Positions 25,733 through 33,835 are shown, counted from the first letter of the stretch. The stretch is 35,905 nucleotides of DNA from Prevotella sp. UBA6429 (GCA_002437285.1 DJOV01000080.1:1-35905); one strand, 5' to 3'. A program made the numbers and translations. Notes: generated by a model from the sequence alone, not told the origin.

Positions 25733-25743
25733 ATGTAAAAGGC

Positions 25744-26379
25744 ATGAAGGAGCCTACGATAGAGGAGTTCAACCAATTGTATCCTCACTATGCAGCGTCA
25801 CCCTTTGTGAGCGGATGCGCGGTAGAGGAACCTGCGCAGAATGCGTTTAATCGATTGGTCGTTACGGACTGCTCCGGATATGCTTTTCCTCGATCTTTGG
25901 CGGCGGACTCCCTGTCTTTTTATAGCAAGGCGGCAAGTCCTGACCCGATGCGGTTTAATAGTGATGGCATGTTTTTGACAGAGATAGATGGAAGAAGGTG
26001 CCTGTTTGTCTGTGAACTGAAAAGTTCATTTGATCCTGCTCAGATAGCTCACGCTAAAGAACAAATTGTGGGCACATTGCTTCGCTTGAAAGCCCAAATG
26101 AGTATCTTGCAAGTGAAGCCTGACTGGGAATATCACGGGGTGATTGTTTCTTATGAGCCGACAGAAGGACAGTTTATGAACGTGAGCAAATTGACCAGTA
26201 GGGATGCAAAATTCTCAAGCTATCTGTATACGAGAAAATGCAAGCAGATCAAGGCTTCTGTGGCCTGTAACTTTTACAAGCCACTGGATTTGCCGGATAT
26301 CTGTGTGCATTATGTGGCTGTGCCAGATCGAAAGAAAGAGCATCGGGTGAGCCTCCGTGACCTGATGGGCGGTTGTTAG
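25744..26379 (+). CDS. Putative PD-(D/E)XK-like nuclease partner of the ATPase
   Basis: The predicted protein has 211 residues. I do not recognise a named family. The pattern Asp74-Gly75 (FNSDGMF), then Glu91-Leu92-Lys93 (FVCELKSS) at the end of a hydrophobic strand, then a helix AKEQIVGTLLRL with Gln, fits the core of PD-(D/E)XK nucleases. It begins 11 nt after the ATPase stop, so the two should form a pair in which an ATPase controls DNA or RNA cleavage. The nuclease reading rests on a short motif only. Confidence 0.5.
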   Translation: MKEPTIEEFNQLYPHYAASPFVSGCAVEEPAQNAFNRLVVTDCSGYAFPRSLAADSLSFYSKAASPDPMRFNSDGMFLTEIDGRRCLFVCELKSSFDPAQIAHAKEQIVGTLLRLKAQMSILQVKPDWEYHGVIVSYEPTEGQFMNVSKLTSRDAKFSSYLYTRKCKQIKASVACNFYKPLDLPDICVHYVAVPDRKKEHRVSLRDLMGGC

Positions 26380-26418
26380 CAGTGTCTGTCATGCTTTTAT
26401 AGTATATCCTTTGCTACA

Positions 26419-26485
26419 GGAAAATTGCAACGGATTGCAAAAAATCATTGAGTGGGATAGAAAATTGAAATCCATTGCAATTTCC
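26419..26485. repeat. Imperfect inverted repeat downstream of the nuclease gene
   Basis: GGAAAATTGCAACGGATTGC at 26419-26438 pairs with GAAATCCATTGCAATTTCC at 26467-26485 with a few mismatches. It has no T run, so it is not a typical terminator. It may be a fragment of a palindromic element. Confidence 0.4.
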
Positions 26486-26539
26486 CGGTAGATTGGCGTA
26501 TAGGTAAGCGGTTGGGCAGAGAGCAGTCTGTTTTTATAA

Positions 26540-26731
26540 GGTGGGTTCTATCAATTAGCTTTGTCAGATTTCGAGGCACTTTTTGAGGTCATTTCGTTAG
26601 CGCGCGAGGGAGCATAGCGGGCTTTGTGACCGAGCAAGCAGGCGGAATGGGCCAAAAAGAGACCCAAAGATGACAAAACGTAACCCACAATCTTATTTAT
26701 GTTTCTATGGTGGTAATTTATAGAACCCACC
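26540..26731. mobile_element. 192-bp MITE-like element with 18-bp terminal inverted repeats
   Basis: The left end GGTGGGTTCTATCAATTA (26540-26557) and the reverse complement of the right end, GGTGGGTTCTATAAATTA (26714-26731), differ at one base. The element is flanked on both sides by ATAA (26536-26539 and 26732-26735), which looks like a 4-bp target duplication. It is too small for a transposase; an open frame on the minus strand inside it has no recognisable protein. Related ends occur at 30942 and 33947. It should be mobilised in trans by an unidentified IS. Confidence 0.7.
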
Positions 26732-26733
26732 AT

Positions 26734-26868
26734 AAATCTTATTGGGCAATTGTGGAGGGGCTTAAAGAGTTAAGGGCCCAAGAGTTTTCTTTTTCTTCGC
26801 AGTATCAAGAATTATTGTTGTTGCCTAAAGGCGACCTTGACAATACTCTTGTCACTCTACACATCTGA
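26734..26868 (+). pseudogene. Possible 3' fragment of an unidentified gene
   Basis: An open frame with no start codon runs from the edge of the MITE-like element to TGA at 26866-26868. It reads SYWAIVEGLKELRAQEFSFS and continues through LLLLPKGDLDNTLVTLHI. The composition looks coding-like, but no family is recognised. It could be the tail of a gene cut by deletion or by the element. The rest of the gap to 27033 shows nothing I can name. Confidence 0.25.
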
Positions 26869-27033
26869 TGGTGATTCAAAAGAATAATTGATGCAAACCG
26901 CTCATGCAAACGGAGAAATCAATCTGAGCCGATCTGTATACTTGGAGAACCTTTTGTCATCCCAAACATCGGGTGACTCATGTCTGAGGTCTCACTGTGA
27001 AACTGGAAGCGCTAATACTATTTTATAGAGAAA

Positions 27034-28266
27034 ATGAAAATACTATTAATCGACGTATACAATTATAATAAAGGTGGCGCGGAGACAGTTTGCTTCAATA
27101 CGGGCAAACTATTGGAGGAACATGGCCACCAAGTGGTTTACTTTACCTTGAAATGGGAGGAGAACAATCCTTCGCCCTATAGCAAGTATTTCCCTGAGTC
27201 GAAGGAGACCCGAAAGGGACCTCTTCGACAGGTAAAGAACATGATGAACTACTTCTACCACTTCGAGGCGGCAAAGAAACTGGAACAGTTGATAAGGGAT
27301 GAAAAGCCTGACATCGCGCACATTCATCTGATGTGGGGACAGATCACGCCTTCCATCTTCCCTGTGTTGAGGAGGTATCATATCCCGATTCTCTTTACGG
27401 TGCATGATTATCGCATCGTTTGCCCTGCCTATACTTTCCGAGATGGCAGTGGGCGAATCTGCGAGGATTGTGAGGGAAAACATTTCTACAAGTGCTTCGC
27501 GCATACCTGCTGCAAGGGAAGCAAGGTGATGAGTGCGGTGATGGCGGCAGAACAGTATTTCCGCAATACTTTCTTCAACCCAGCCAAGTACATTGATGGC
27601 TTCCTCTATGTGAGCAATTTCGCTCGTGACATTCAGGAGAAATACATGCCTGCGGTGAAGAAGACTCCGAATATCACACTCTGTAACTTCTCTACTTCGA
27701 TAGCAGAGACGGCGAAGACGATGCCAAAGGAAAAGTATTTCCTGTTTTTCGGTCGCTTGTCGTATGAAAAAGGAGTGCGGACGCTGTTGGAGGCTTTCAA
27801 GGATTTGCCTGACTGCCAACTGAAGGTAGTGGGTACAGGTCCAAAGGAAGAAGGACTGAAGGAGTTTGTGCATACTTTCGGCATGAAGAACGTGGAGTTC
27901 CTTGGCTATAAGCGTGGCAAGGAACTGCAAAACTTGGTGGCTGGGGCTTATTTCGTGATTGTTCCTTCGGAATGGTATGAGAACAATCCGATGACCATCA
28001 TCGAGGCTTATTCGGTGGGTACGCCTGTGATTGGTGCCAAGATAGGCGGTATCCCGGAGATTGTGGTGGAAGGAGAGACTGGCTATCAGTTTGTGAGTGG
28101 CGATAGTCGGGACTTGAAAGACAAGGTGTTGGTTGCAGACGGATTGTCTGCTGATGATTATTCTCGATTAAGTGCTGGCACCTTGAAATTTGCTCATGAG
28201 AATTTGAGCTTGGAAAGCTATTATCCGAAGTTGATAGCTTTTTATCATCAGTTTTTACAGAAATAA
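27034..28266 (+). CDS. Family 4 glycosyltransferase with Cys-rich insertion
   Basis: The predicted protein has 410 residues. The start YNYNKGGAETVCFNTGKLLE, the block FTVHDYRIVCPAYTFRDGSG, the donor site FFGRLSYEKGVRTLLEAFKD and the E-x7-E motif in YENNPMTIIEAYSVG mark a GT4 enzyme. Seven Cys lie between about residues 131 and 169 (CPAY, CEDCEG, KCFAHTCCKG), a possible metal-binding knuckle seen in part of this family. It resumes the polysaccharide locus after the 650-bp gap. Confidence 0.87.
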   Translation: MKILLIDVYNYNKGGAETVCFNTGKLLEEHGHQVVYFTLKWEENNPSPYSKYFPESKETRKGPLRQVKNMMNYFYHFEAAKKLEQLIRDEKPDIAHIHLMWGQITPSIFPVLRRYHIPILFTVHDYRIVCPAYTFRDGSGRICEDCEGKHFYKCFAHTCCKGSKVMSAVMAAEQYFRNTFFNPAKYIDGFLYVSNFARDIQEKYMPAVKKTPNITLCNFSTSIAETAKTMPKEKYFLFFGRLSYEKGVRTLLEAFKDLPDCQLKVVGTGPKEEGLKEFVHTFGMKNVEFLGYKRGKELQNLVAGAYFVIVPSEWYENNPMTIIEAYSVGTPVIGAKIGGIPEIVVEGETGYQFVSGDSRDLKDKVLVADGLSADDYSRLSAGTLKFAHENLSLESYYPKLIAFYHQFLQK

Positions 28267-28274
28267 TCTTGTTT

Positions 28275-29408
28275 ATGAAAATAGTTGTAACAGGCACCCG
28301 TGGTATTCCGAATGTCATGGGTGGCGTGGAGACGCACTGCGAGGAACTGTTTCCTCGCATTGCGTCTCGTGGCTTTGATGTGACGGTCATCCGACGGTCT
28401 AACTATGTGCAGGATGACCTGCAGGAATGGAAGGGGGTGAAGCTCGTGACCTTGGAGTCGCCCAAGAAGAAGTCGTTTGAGGCGATCATCCATACCTTCC
28501 GTGCCATCAACGAGGCGAAGCGGCTGGGGGCGGATGTGCTGCACATCCATGCCATCGGACCTGCCTTGTTGGTGCCTTACGCCAAGTTGCTCGGCATGAA
28601 GGTGGTGTTCACCCATCATGGGCCTGACTACGACCGTGACAAGTGGGGACTGGCTGCCAAGACCATCTTGAAGATGGGTGAGCGGATGGGATGTATGTTT
28701 GCGGATGATGTCATCGTCATCTCGAATGTCATCAAGAACCTCATCGCCAAGAAGTATGGCAGGACGAAGCATGTGCACCTGATATATAATGGTGTGTCGG
28801 AACCCGAGATTTGCGATTATCCGGAATATTTCGAGCAGCTTGGGATAGAGAAAGGGCAGTATGTCTTAGGCATGTGCCGATTTGTGCCGGAGAAGAACCT
28901 GCATCATCTGGTGGAGGCGTTCGTGAAGTGGAAGAAATCTCAAACAGGCAGCACGGATGGCACCGATTTGTCTTCCTCTAAAAAGGATGTCAAGCTGGTG
29001 TTGGCTGGTGATACGGATTTCGAGGACAGCTATTCCTTGGGATTGAAGGAGATGGCGAGGAAGAACGGGGTGGTGCTTACGGGCTTTATCAAGGGCCGGA
29101 AGCTTCATTCTCTGTTGACCAACTGCCGTTGCTACTGTCTGCCGTCGAGCCATGAGGGCTTGCCAATAGCCTTGTTGGAGGCGATGAGCTATGGCGTGAA
29201 GGTGGTGGTGAGCGATATTCCTGCCAATCTTGAGGTAGGCTTGCCCAAGGAGGATTACTTCCACTGTGGCGATGTGGAGGAACTTGCCGAAAAGCTCGGA
29301 AAGATGATCGGGCAGCCTTTGCAGCATGTCGACTATGACATGAGCAAGTATGACTGGGATGGGATTGCCGATGAGGTGGCAAACATATATAGAAAATACG
29401 AAAAATAA
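28275..29408 (+). CDS. Family 4 glycosyltransferase of the DUF1972/rhamnosyltransferase type
   Basis: The predicted protein has 377 residues from ATG 28275; a TTG six bases earlier is less likely. The N-terminus VTGTRGIPNVMGGVETHCEE is characteristic of the DUF1972 group, whose studied members include rhamnosyltransferases. The E-x7-E motif is in SSHEGLPIALLEAMSYG (about 293-309). It begins 8 nt after the previous stop. The exact sugar is not predictable. Confidence 0.87.
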   Translation: MKIVVTGTRGIPNVMGGVETHCEELFPRIASRGFDVTVIRRSNYVQDDLQEWKGVKLVTLESPKKKSFEAIIHTFRAINEAKRLGADVLHIHAIGPALLVPYAKLLGMKVVFTHHGPDYDRDKWGLAAKTILKMGERMGCMFADDVIVISNVIKNLIAKKYGRTKHVHLIYNGVSEPEICDYPEYFEQLGIEKGQYVLGMCRFVPEKNLHHLVEAFVKWKKSQTGSTDGTDLSSSKKDVKLVLAGDTDFEDSYSLGLKEMARKNGVVLTGFIKGRKLHSLLTNCRCYCLPSSHEGLPIALLEAMSYGVKVVVSDIPANLEVGLPKEDYFHCGDVEELAEKLGKMIGQPLQHVDYDMSKYDWDGIADEVANIYRKYEK

Positions 29409-29426
29409 AGCACATCCTTTTGTTTG

Positions 29427-30536
29427 ATGACTGACATTTACAGCAAGTTTTTTCAACTGTTACGTTTGGCTATCGGCTCTTCTGATGTTCTTCCCAAAAT
29501 GGGAAAAGAGGAATGGAAGGCAATCTATGAGATGGCCCGGAAACAATCTCTGTTGGGCTTGGTCTTTGATGGCGTGCAGAAAACGAGCGACGAAGCCAAA
29601 GCCAAGGGTGAGCCGACGGAGATGGATGTGGACTTGCTGATGACGTGGATGGGCAAGTGCAAGCAGATAGAGAAACGCAACCGCCAGATGAACGTGGCGG
29701 TGGGCAAGGCCTCCGCTTGGTTTCAGAAGAAAGGCTTTCGCTCTTGCCTCTTGAAAGGGCAGGGCAATGCGCTGATGTATCCTTGTCCCGGTCACCGCAC
29801 GGCTGGCGACATCGACATGTGGGTGTCAGGAAGTCCTGGGGAGGTGATACGGTTTGTCCATACTGTTTCCCCGAAACAAAAAGCAAGTTATCATCATATA
29901 GACTTCCCTGCCATCAGCGGCATACCCGTGGAGGTGCATTACCGCCCTTGCTACTTGCAAAATCCGCTGCACAACTATCGGCTGCAGAGATACTTCAGGC
30001 AGCGTGCCGAAGAACAGTTCGCGCATAAGGTAAGTGTGGAAGATGAGGAAGTCGCTATACCGACAGCAAGATTCAATGTCGTCTATCAACTGGTTCACAT
30101 CTACAATCATCTGTTTCAAGAAGGCATCGGACTGAGGCAGATTGTGGATTACTACTTTGTGATGGAACGTCTCCCGCGGACAGCACAGGTTGACACGGAT
30201 TTTGACGCCTTACGGCATGAGTTGAAGGAGCTTGGGCTGTGGAAGTTTGCGGGGGCGGTGATGTACGTGCTGCATGAGGTGCTGGGATTGCCGGAAGAGA
30301 AGATGGTAGCGCCGATGGATGAGCGTCGAGGGCGGTCGCTGCTTGCAGAAATTCTTAGCGGAGGCAACTTCGGGCAGTATGATGAGCGTTTCCGTTTCGA
30401 GCATGGCGCTTGGGGGCATAACGTGCAGCGGTTGTGTCGTGATTTGCGATTGGTGAGATATTATCCAGCTGAGGCGTTGAGCGAACCTTTCTTCAGAACA
30501 TGGCACTTCTTCTGGCGGATGAAGAACAGGAAATAA
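29427..30536 (+). CDS. Nucleotidyltransferase-fold protein (NTP_transf_5 type)
   Basis: The predicted protein has 369 residues from ATG 29427; a TTG lies just before it. The signature LLKGQGNALMYPCPGHRTAG followed by DIDMWV (about residues 109-135) has the paired Asp of the polymerase-beta nucleotidyltransferase fold. Members are frequent in polysaccharide loci of Bacteroidota, but their substrate is unknown. It starts 18 nt after the GT4 stop and is the last gene of the polysaccharide run. Confidence 0.75.
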   Translation: MTDIYSKFFQLLRLAIGSSDVLPKMGKEEWKAIYEMARKQSLLGLVFDGVQKTSDEAKAKGEPTEMDVDLLMTWMGKCKQIEKRNRQMNVAVGKASAWFQKKGFRSCLLKGQGNALMYPCPGHRTAGDIDMWVSGSPGEVIRFVHTVSPKQKASYHHIDFPAISGIPVEVHYRPCYLQNPLHNYRLQRYFRQRAEEQFAHKVSVEDEEVAIPTARFNVVYQLVHIYNHLFQEGIGLRQIVDYYFVMERLPRTAQVDTDFDALRHELKELGLWKFAGAVMYVLHEVLGLPEEKMVAPMDERRGRSLLAEILSGGNFGQYDERFRFEHGAWGHNVQRLCRDLRLVRYYPAEALSEPFFRTWHFFWRMKNRK

Positions 30537-31007
30537 CAGACTTGAGTTTCGGATTTAGCGTCACTCTATCGCTTGCAGCCCAGCCCTGGATTTATCGGGC
30601 TACGGTAAGGCGGAAGAAGCTCGTGTCTCTTTCAACATTGTCCGCTTTATTCCATGGTGTGCGCATTGAATGTAAACCGAATTTAACCGCTCACGCAGTA
30701 GGATTGTAAACCGCTTAAAACGCCCTCACCAACGGGCGGGCCGGAACTTGCCGGCACGGCAAACTTGAGTTTTCCCGTGTCTTCCCCCATATCGGATGCC
30801 CCTTTGTCATGGGCTACTTCGGGGTACGGAAGCGTCCGGAAGCTATGGTAGGATGTAGGTGTGGACTGATGGAGCAGTCAAGTGGACAGGCTGCCGTCAT
30901 CAGCATTGCAGGAAGGGACACAAACTCTCATCCTGAGATAAGGTGGGTTCTGTCAATTGCCACCATAAAAGTAAAAGCGACAAGGCTTTTTGCTTTTTGA
31001 GGAGACT
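30537..31007. other. Intergenic region with repeat fragments
   Basis: No gene is supported here. The region has an isolated copy of the 33-bp unit (about 30675-30715, reverse orientation) and a short inverted GC-rich stretch near 30730-30765. The ribosome-binding sequence GAGGAG (31000-31005 region) belongs to the helicase gene. The rest shows nothing recognisable. Confidence 0.5.
30942..30964 (+). repeat. Solo terminal unit related to the MITE-like element
   Basis: This 23-bp unit begins GGTGGGTTCTGTCAATTG and ends CCACC. It is flanked on both sides by ATAA (30938-30941 and 30965-30968), just like the 192-bp element. The full 23-bp unit also forms the right end of that element (26709-26731), and a diverged copy occurs at 33947. 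Confidence 0.6.
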
Positions 31008-32576
31008 ATGAGAAAGATAAAGCTCTATGACTACCAGCAGGAGATGCTGGAGAACATCATCAAGAAGCTGACGGCGAGATCGGCCTCGCCATTCCTGTTG
31101 AGAAAAGGACAAGAAGAAGGCTACTCGGTGTTGGTGCAGATGCCTACGGGCACGGGCAAGACCTACGTGATGGCTTCGGTGGTGAAATGGTTTCTTGACA
31201 GTCATGAGAAGGGTGAGGTGTGGATAGTCGCCCATCGCCGTGAGTTGGTGGAGCAGATGCAGCAGACGCTCGACAGGTTCTGTCTGGAGTATGGCGAGAA
31301 AGAGATGGCGATGACAGCCAAAGTCAGGATCCGTGTGCTGTCCATCCAATGGCTCGGTAGGCATATCGTAGAACTGGAACGGGCGGAATGTACGCCGGGG
31401 CTGATCGTGGTGGACGAGGCCCACCATGCCTTGGCGCGTTCTTACCAGGACTTGTTTGTGCGCAACAAAATGGCTCTGAAATTAGGCATGACGGCTACGC
31501 CTTGTCGCATGAAAAAGGAATCGTTCGGCAAGTTGTTCGGAAACCTGCTGACTTCGCCCCCAACCCGGGATTTTATCAAGCGTGGCTATCTTGCTCCCTA
31601 CGACTATGTGGTCATCGGACAGTTCTCGCAAGACCAGTTGACTATCAATAGCTTGAAAGGGCGTGGCAGCGACGGTGACTATTCCGTCAAGGAGATGGAC
31701 GAGAAGCTGAACGTGCCCCAATCCATCAGGCGACTGTATGAAAGTGTCGTGAAATATGCCAATGGCAAGAAAGGCATCGTGTATGCCATCGACATCGACC
31801 ATGCGCAGGTGATCGCCTCTTACTACGAGGCGATGGGCATCAAGGCGGTGGCATTGGACAGCAAGACACCCTCCAATACCCGACAGCGGATGGTGGAGGC
31901 ATTCAGAAATGGAGAGCTGGACTGCCTGGTGAACGTAAATCTCTTTGACGAGGGGTTCGACTGCCCTGACGTGGAGTACATCCAGATGGCTCGCCCTACG
32001 CTGTCGCTTGCCAAATACTTGCAGATGGTGGGACGAGGACTGCGCATCAATCGCCAGCAGAAGAATAAGGTGTGCATGATTCTGGACAATGTGGGCAACT
32101 ACCGTAAGTTTGGCTTGCCCGACAAAGAGCGCAACTGGGAATCGATGTATGCTGGCTTGAGGGCAGGAAAGGGCATTATTCCTACAAACGCCAAAAAGAG
32201 AAATGGGGTGATCATACCCAACAACGACATGGTGTTTGTGGCACAATATGACAAACATAGGCAGGAGCAGACCCGCAGGCAGCGCTACAAATATCTGCAG
32301 AACGTAAGACCGTTTCAGGCTTCGGGCAGATGGGGACTTCGGGTGGGCGATGACATCATCTTGCAACCTGTGTATTGGAAGATCCATGACTTCGTGGGTG
32401 GTTTCGCAGTCTTTGAGATTGCGCCTAACAGAATGGGCATCTTGATCAGAAACGGAAAGGTGTATTGCCCAGCCGACTATCTGAAGATACAGATACTGCC
32501 GAAGAACCGAGCTTTGCTCACGGAGAGTGTCATCAAGACAGTGGAGGTACAGCTTGACACAAGCTGGGGGTATTGA
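31008..32576 (+). CDS. DEAD/DEAH-box superfamily 2 helicase
   Basis: The predicted protein has 522 residues from ATG 31008, which is preceded by GAGGAG. Motifs in order: a Q-like YDYQQEML at the N-terminus, motif I MPTGTGKTYVMA (about 44-55), motif Ia VAHRRELVEQM, motif II VVDEAHH (about 134-140), motif III GMTATP, a C-terminal RecA domain with VNLFDEGFDCPDVEYI, and motif VI QMVGRGLRI (about 342-350). It resembles SSL2/RAD25-like helicases carried on bacterial accessory regions. The last 130 residues are unassigned. The spacing of over 450 bp and the repeats upstream suggest a separate transcription unit. Confidence 0.87.
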   Translation: MRKIKLYDYQQEMLENIIKKLTARSASPFLLRKGQEEGYSVLVQMPTGTGKTYVMASVVKWFLDSHEKGEVWIVAHRRELVEQMQQTLDRFCLEYGEKEMAMTAKVRIRVLSIQWLGRHIVELERAECTPGLIVVDEAHHALARSYQDLFVRNKMALKLGMTATPCRMKKESFGKLFGNLLTSPPTRDFIKRGYLAPYDYVVIGQFSQDQLTINSLKGRGSDGDYSVKEMDEKLNVPQSIRRLYESVVKYANGKKGIVYAIDIDHAQVIASYYEAMGIKAVALDSKTPSNTRQRMVEAFRNGELDCLVNVNLFDEGFDCPDVEYIQMARPTLSLAKYLQMVGRGLRINRQQKNKVCMILDNVGNYRKFGLPDKERNWESMYAGLRAGKGIIPTNAKKRNGVIIPNNDMVFVAQYDKHRQEQTRRQRYKYLQNVRPFQASGRWGLRVGDDIILQPVYWKIHDFVGGFAVFEIAPNRMGILIRNGKVYCPADYLKIQILPKNRALLTESVIKTVEVQLDTSWGY

Positions 32577-32593
32577 AAGAAGTCCGAGAGTAA

Positions 32594-32878
32594 ATCATCA
32601 GAAGCCTGCTTTTCGCCAATGGAGATTTCCTGTCGGTCGATAGATACCGTTCGCCTGATACGCAGCGCATCCTCGACTACGGCCCGCTGGACCGCGGCTT
32701 CATTCTCCGCTTCGTGAATGAGGGCACAAGTATGCGTACCACCGCTTATGGGAACAGGGGGAGCATCCGTGCACGCAACTTCTTCGGATCAGCGGGCGCA
32801 ATAAAGGTAAGCGAAGCCGCAGCGTGTCTCGCAAGACTCATTGACACTGAACTTGCAAAGATGCTCCCAGGTGCGTAA
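32594..32878 (+). pseudogene. Remnant of a phage morphogenesis (gp10-like) gene
   Basis: An open frame of about 94 codons without a start codon carries YGPLDRGFILRFVNEGTSMR, then NRGSIRARNFFGSAG, and ends with LARLIDTELAKML. This pattern is familiar from tail-completion/morphogenesis proteins of Bacteroidota prophages. The 5' part is missing; the helicase gene ends 17 bp upstream. Together with the tape-measure remnant at 33166 it marks a decayed prophage. Confidence 0.5.
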
Positions 32879-32884
32879 GAAAGG

Positions 32885-33088
32885 CTATTTGTCGATTTTT
32901 ACATGCCAAGGCTCATCGCAGGATGTGTCAAATGCCATGTGACCGAAAATGCCCACCACGAATATCGCCAGTCCAACAATCCATTCCCAAGGCTTCATGT
33001 CAAACAGAGAGCACGCACTCAACAGAATGCCGAAAATTGAGAACAACCCACACGTTACTGAAATTTCTTTTTTCGTCTCTTTCTTCAT
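32885..33088 (-). CDS. Small two-helix membrane protein
   Basis: The predicted protein has 67 residues from ATG at 33088 (MKKETKKEISVTC). Hydrophobic segments lie at about 12-29 and 34-52, followed by a short polar tail. I do not recognise the family. It lies between two phage-gene remnants on the opposite strand, so it may be cargo of the former prophage. A -7-like promoter motif lies just upstream at 33110-33117. Confidence 0.5.
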   Translation of the reverse strand: MKKETKKEISVTCGLFSIFGILLSACSLFDMKPWEWIVGLAIFVVGIFGHMAFDTSCDEPWHVKIDK

Positions 33089-33109
33089 AGAATACGTTCT
33101 TTTTAGTTG

Positions 33110-33117
33110 CAAAAATA
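33110..33117 (-). promoter_or_regulatory. -7 promoter element of the small membrane-protein gene
   Basis: On the minus strand this reads TATTTTTG, an exact TAnnTTTG match, 21 bp before the ATG at 33088. No clear TTTG -33 box is seen at the expected distance. Confidence 0.4.
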
Positions 33118-33165
33118 AAACGGATTTTCTAAAATGAATGTAATAAAACGAGAAAATGTTACGAT

Positions 33166-33340
33166 ATGGCAGATAATATTTTAAGGCTCAGGGTGGAATC
33201 ATCCGAATACGACAATAAAACTGAAGGCCTCAGCCGAAGGCCTTACTCGTTATATCTCAGGGTGCCGCAAAGTCGGAGGAACGCTGGAAGTGGTGGGGAG
33301 GGAAACCCTGAAGTATGCGCAGAACTTGGGGCAGGTGTAA
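33166..33340 (+). pseudogene. Phage tail tape-measure protein remnant, frameshifted and truncated
   Basis: ATG 33166 opens MADNILRLRVESSEYDNK, a start typical of tape-measure proteins of Bacteroidota phages. An extra A in the run at 33217-33220 then shifts the frame. With one A removed the sequence continues LKASAEGLTRYISGCRKVGG and TLEVVGRETLKYAQNLGQV to a stop at 33338-33340. The full-length protein would be many hundreds of residues, so nearly all of it is lost. Confidence 0.65.
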
Positions 33341-33614
33341 CTAAGCCGTCAGCACTTCCGTTCCGTAAAACTTTTTCTCTGAATGAAATCCGGTGGAAGC
33401 CATGAACCGCGTGGACCGGTTCAAGAACACCGACAGGTAAATCGCGCCTGTTTTTGCTTCCAAATACGTAGAAATTTTCATGGCTAATCACTTACGCATT
33501 ACTTACACAATAGCGATTTATAGCATAGAATAGCCGTGTAAGTAAGGCTTTTTTTTACAACAAAAAGGCTTCAAAAACGGCCTTTTTCTTGTGTAACTCG
33601 CTGATAACCAAGGG
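33341..33614. other. Intergenic debris between phage remnant and tRNA genes
   Basis: No gene is seen. The stretch 33489-33545 holds opposed CTTACAC and GTGTAAG motifs around an AT-rich core, which could be a leftover recombination site, but no second copy or tRNA-derived repeat is visible in the window to support an attachment site. Confidence 0.3.
33562..33587 (-). terminator. Terminator downstream of the tRNA genes
   Basis: AAAAAGGC (33562-33569) pairs with GCCTTTTT (33580-33587) around a 10-nt loop. Read on the minus strand it ends in a T run and lies about 28 bp after the tRNA-Gly 3' end. An A/T-rich 8-bp stem is weak but well placed. Confidence 0.5.
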
Positions 33615-33685
33615 AGCGGAATACGGGAATCGAACCCGCCTCCCAGGCTTGGGAAGCCCGTGCACTACCGATGTGCTAATTCCGC
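33615..33685 (-). tRNA. tRNA-Gly (anticodon CCC)
   Basis: On the minus strand the 7-bp acceptor stem GCGGAAT/ATTCCGC closes the cloverleaf. The anticodon stem CGGGC/GCCTG (one G-U) bears the loop TTCCCAA, and the T arm has GTTCGATTC. Length is 71 nt including the discriminator T; CCA is not encoded. It lies 35 bp after tRNA-Thr and is probably co-transcribed with it. Confidence 0.92.
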
Positions 33686-33720
33686 GTAATAAGTTTTGAG
33701 GTGGGGCTGATTGCCTTTTG

Positions 33721-33793
<73 letters not shown>

Positions 33794-33803
33794 AATTGCA
33801 ATG

Positions 33804-33835
33804 CAAAGGTATAACAATTCCTCGAAACTCCCAAA
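33804..33835 (-). promoter_or_regulatory. Promoter of the tRNA-Thr/tRNA-Gly unit
   Basis: On the minus strand TTTG (33832-33835) is followed after 20 nt by TACCTTTG (33804-33811), an exact Bacteroidota primary-sigma promoter. The tRNA-Thr 5' end is 11 bp downstream. Confidence 0.8.

Noticed and set aside
26551..26733. Minus-strand 60-codon gene inside the MITE-like element
   Set aside because: It coincides with the element, including its terminal repeat, and shows no protein family.
30809..31000. 63-codon open frame before the helicase
   Set aside because: It runs through a repeat unit into the helicase ribosome-binding region and resembles no protein.
33489..33545. Phage or integrative-element attachment site
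   Set aside because: Opposed CTTACAC/GTGTAAG motifs are suggestive, but no second copy or tRNA-derived repeat is present in the window.
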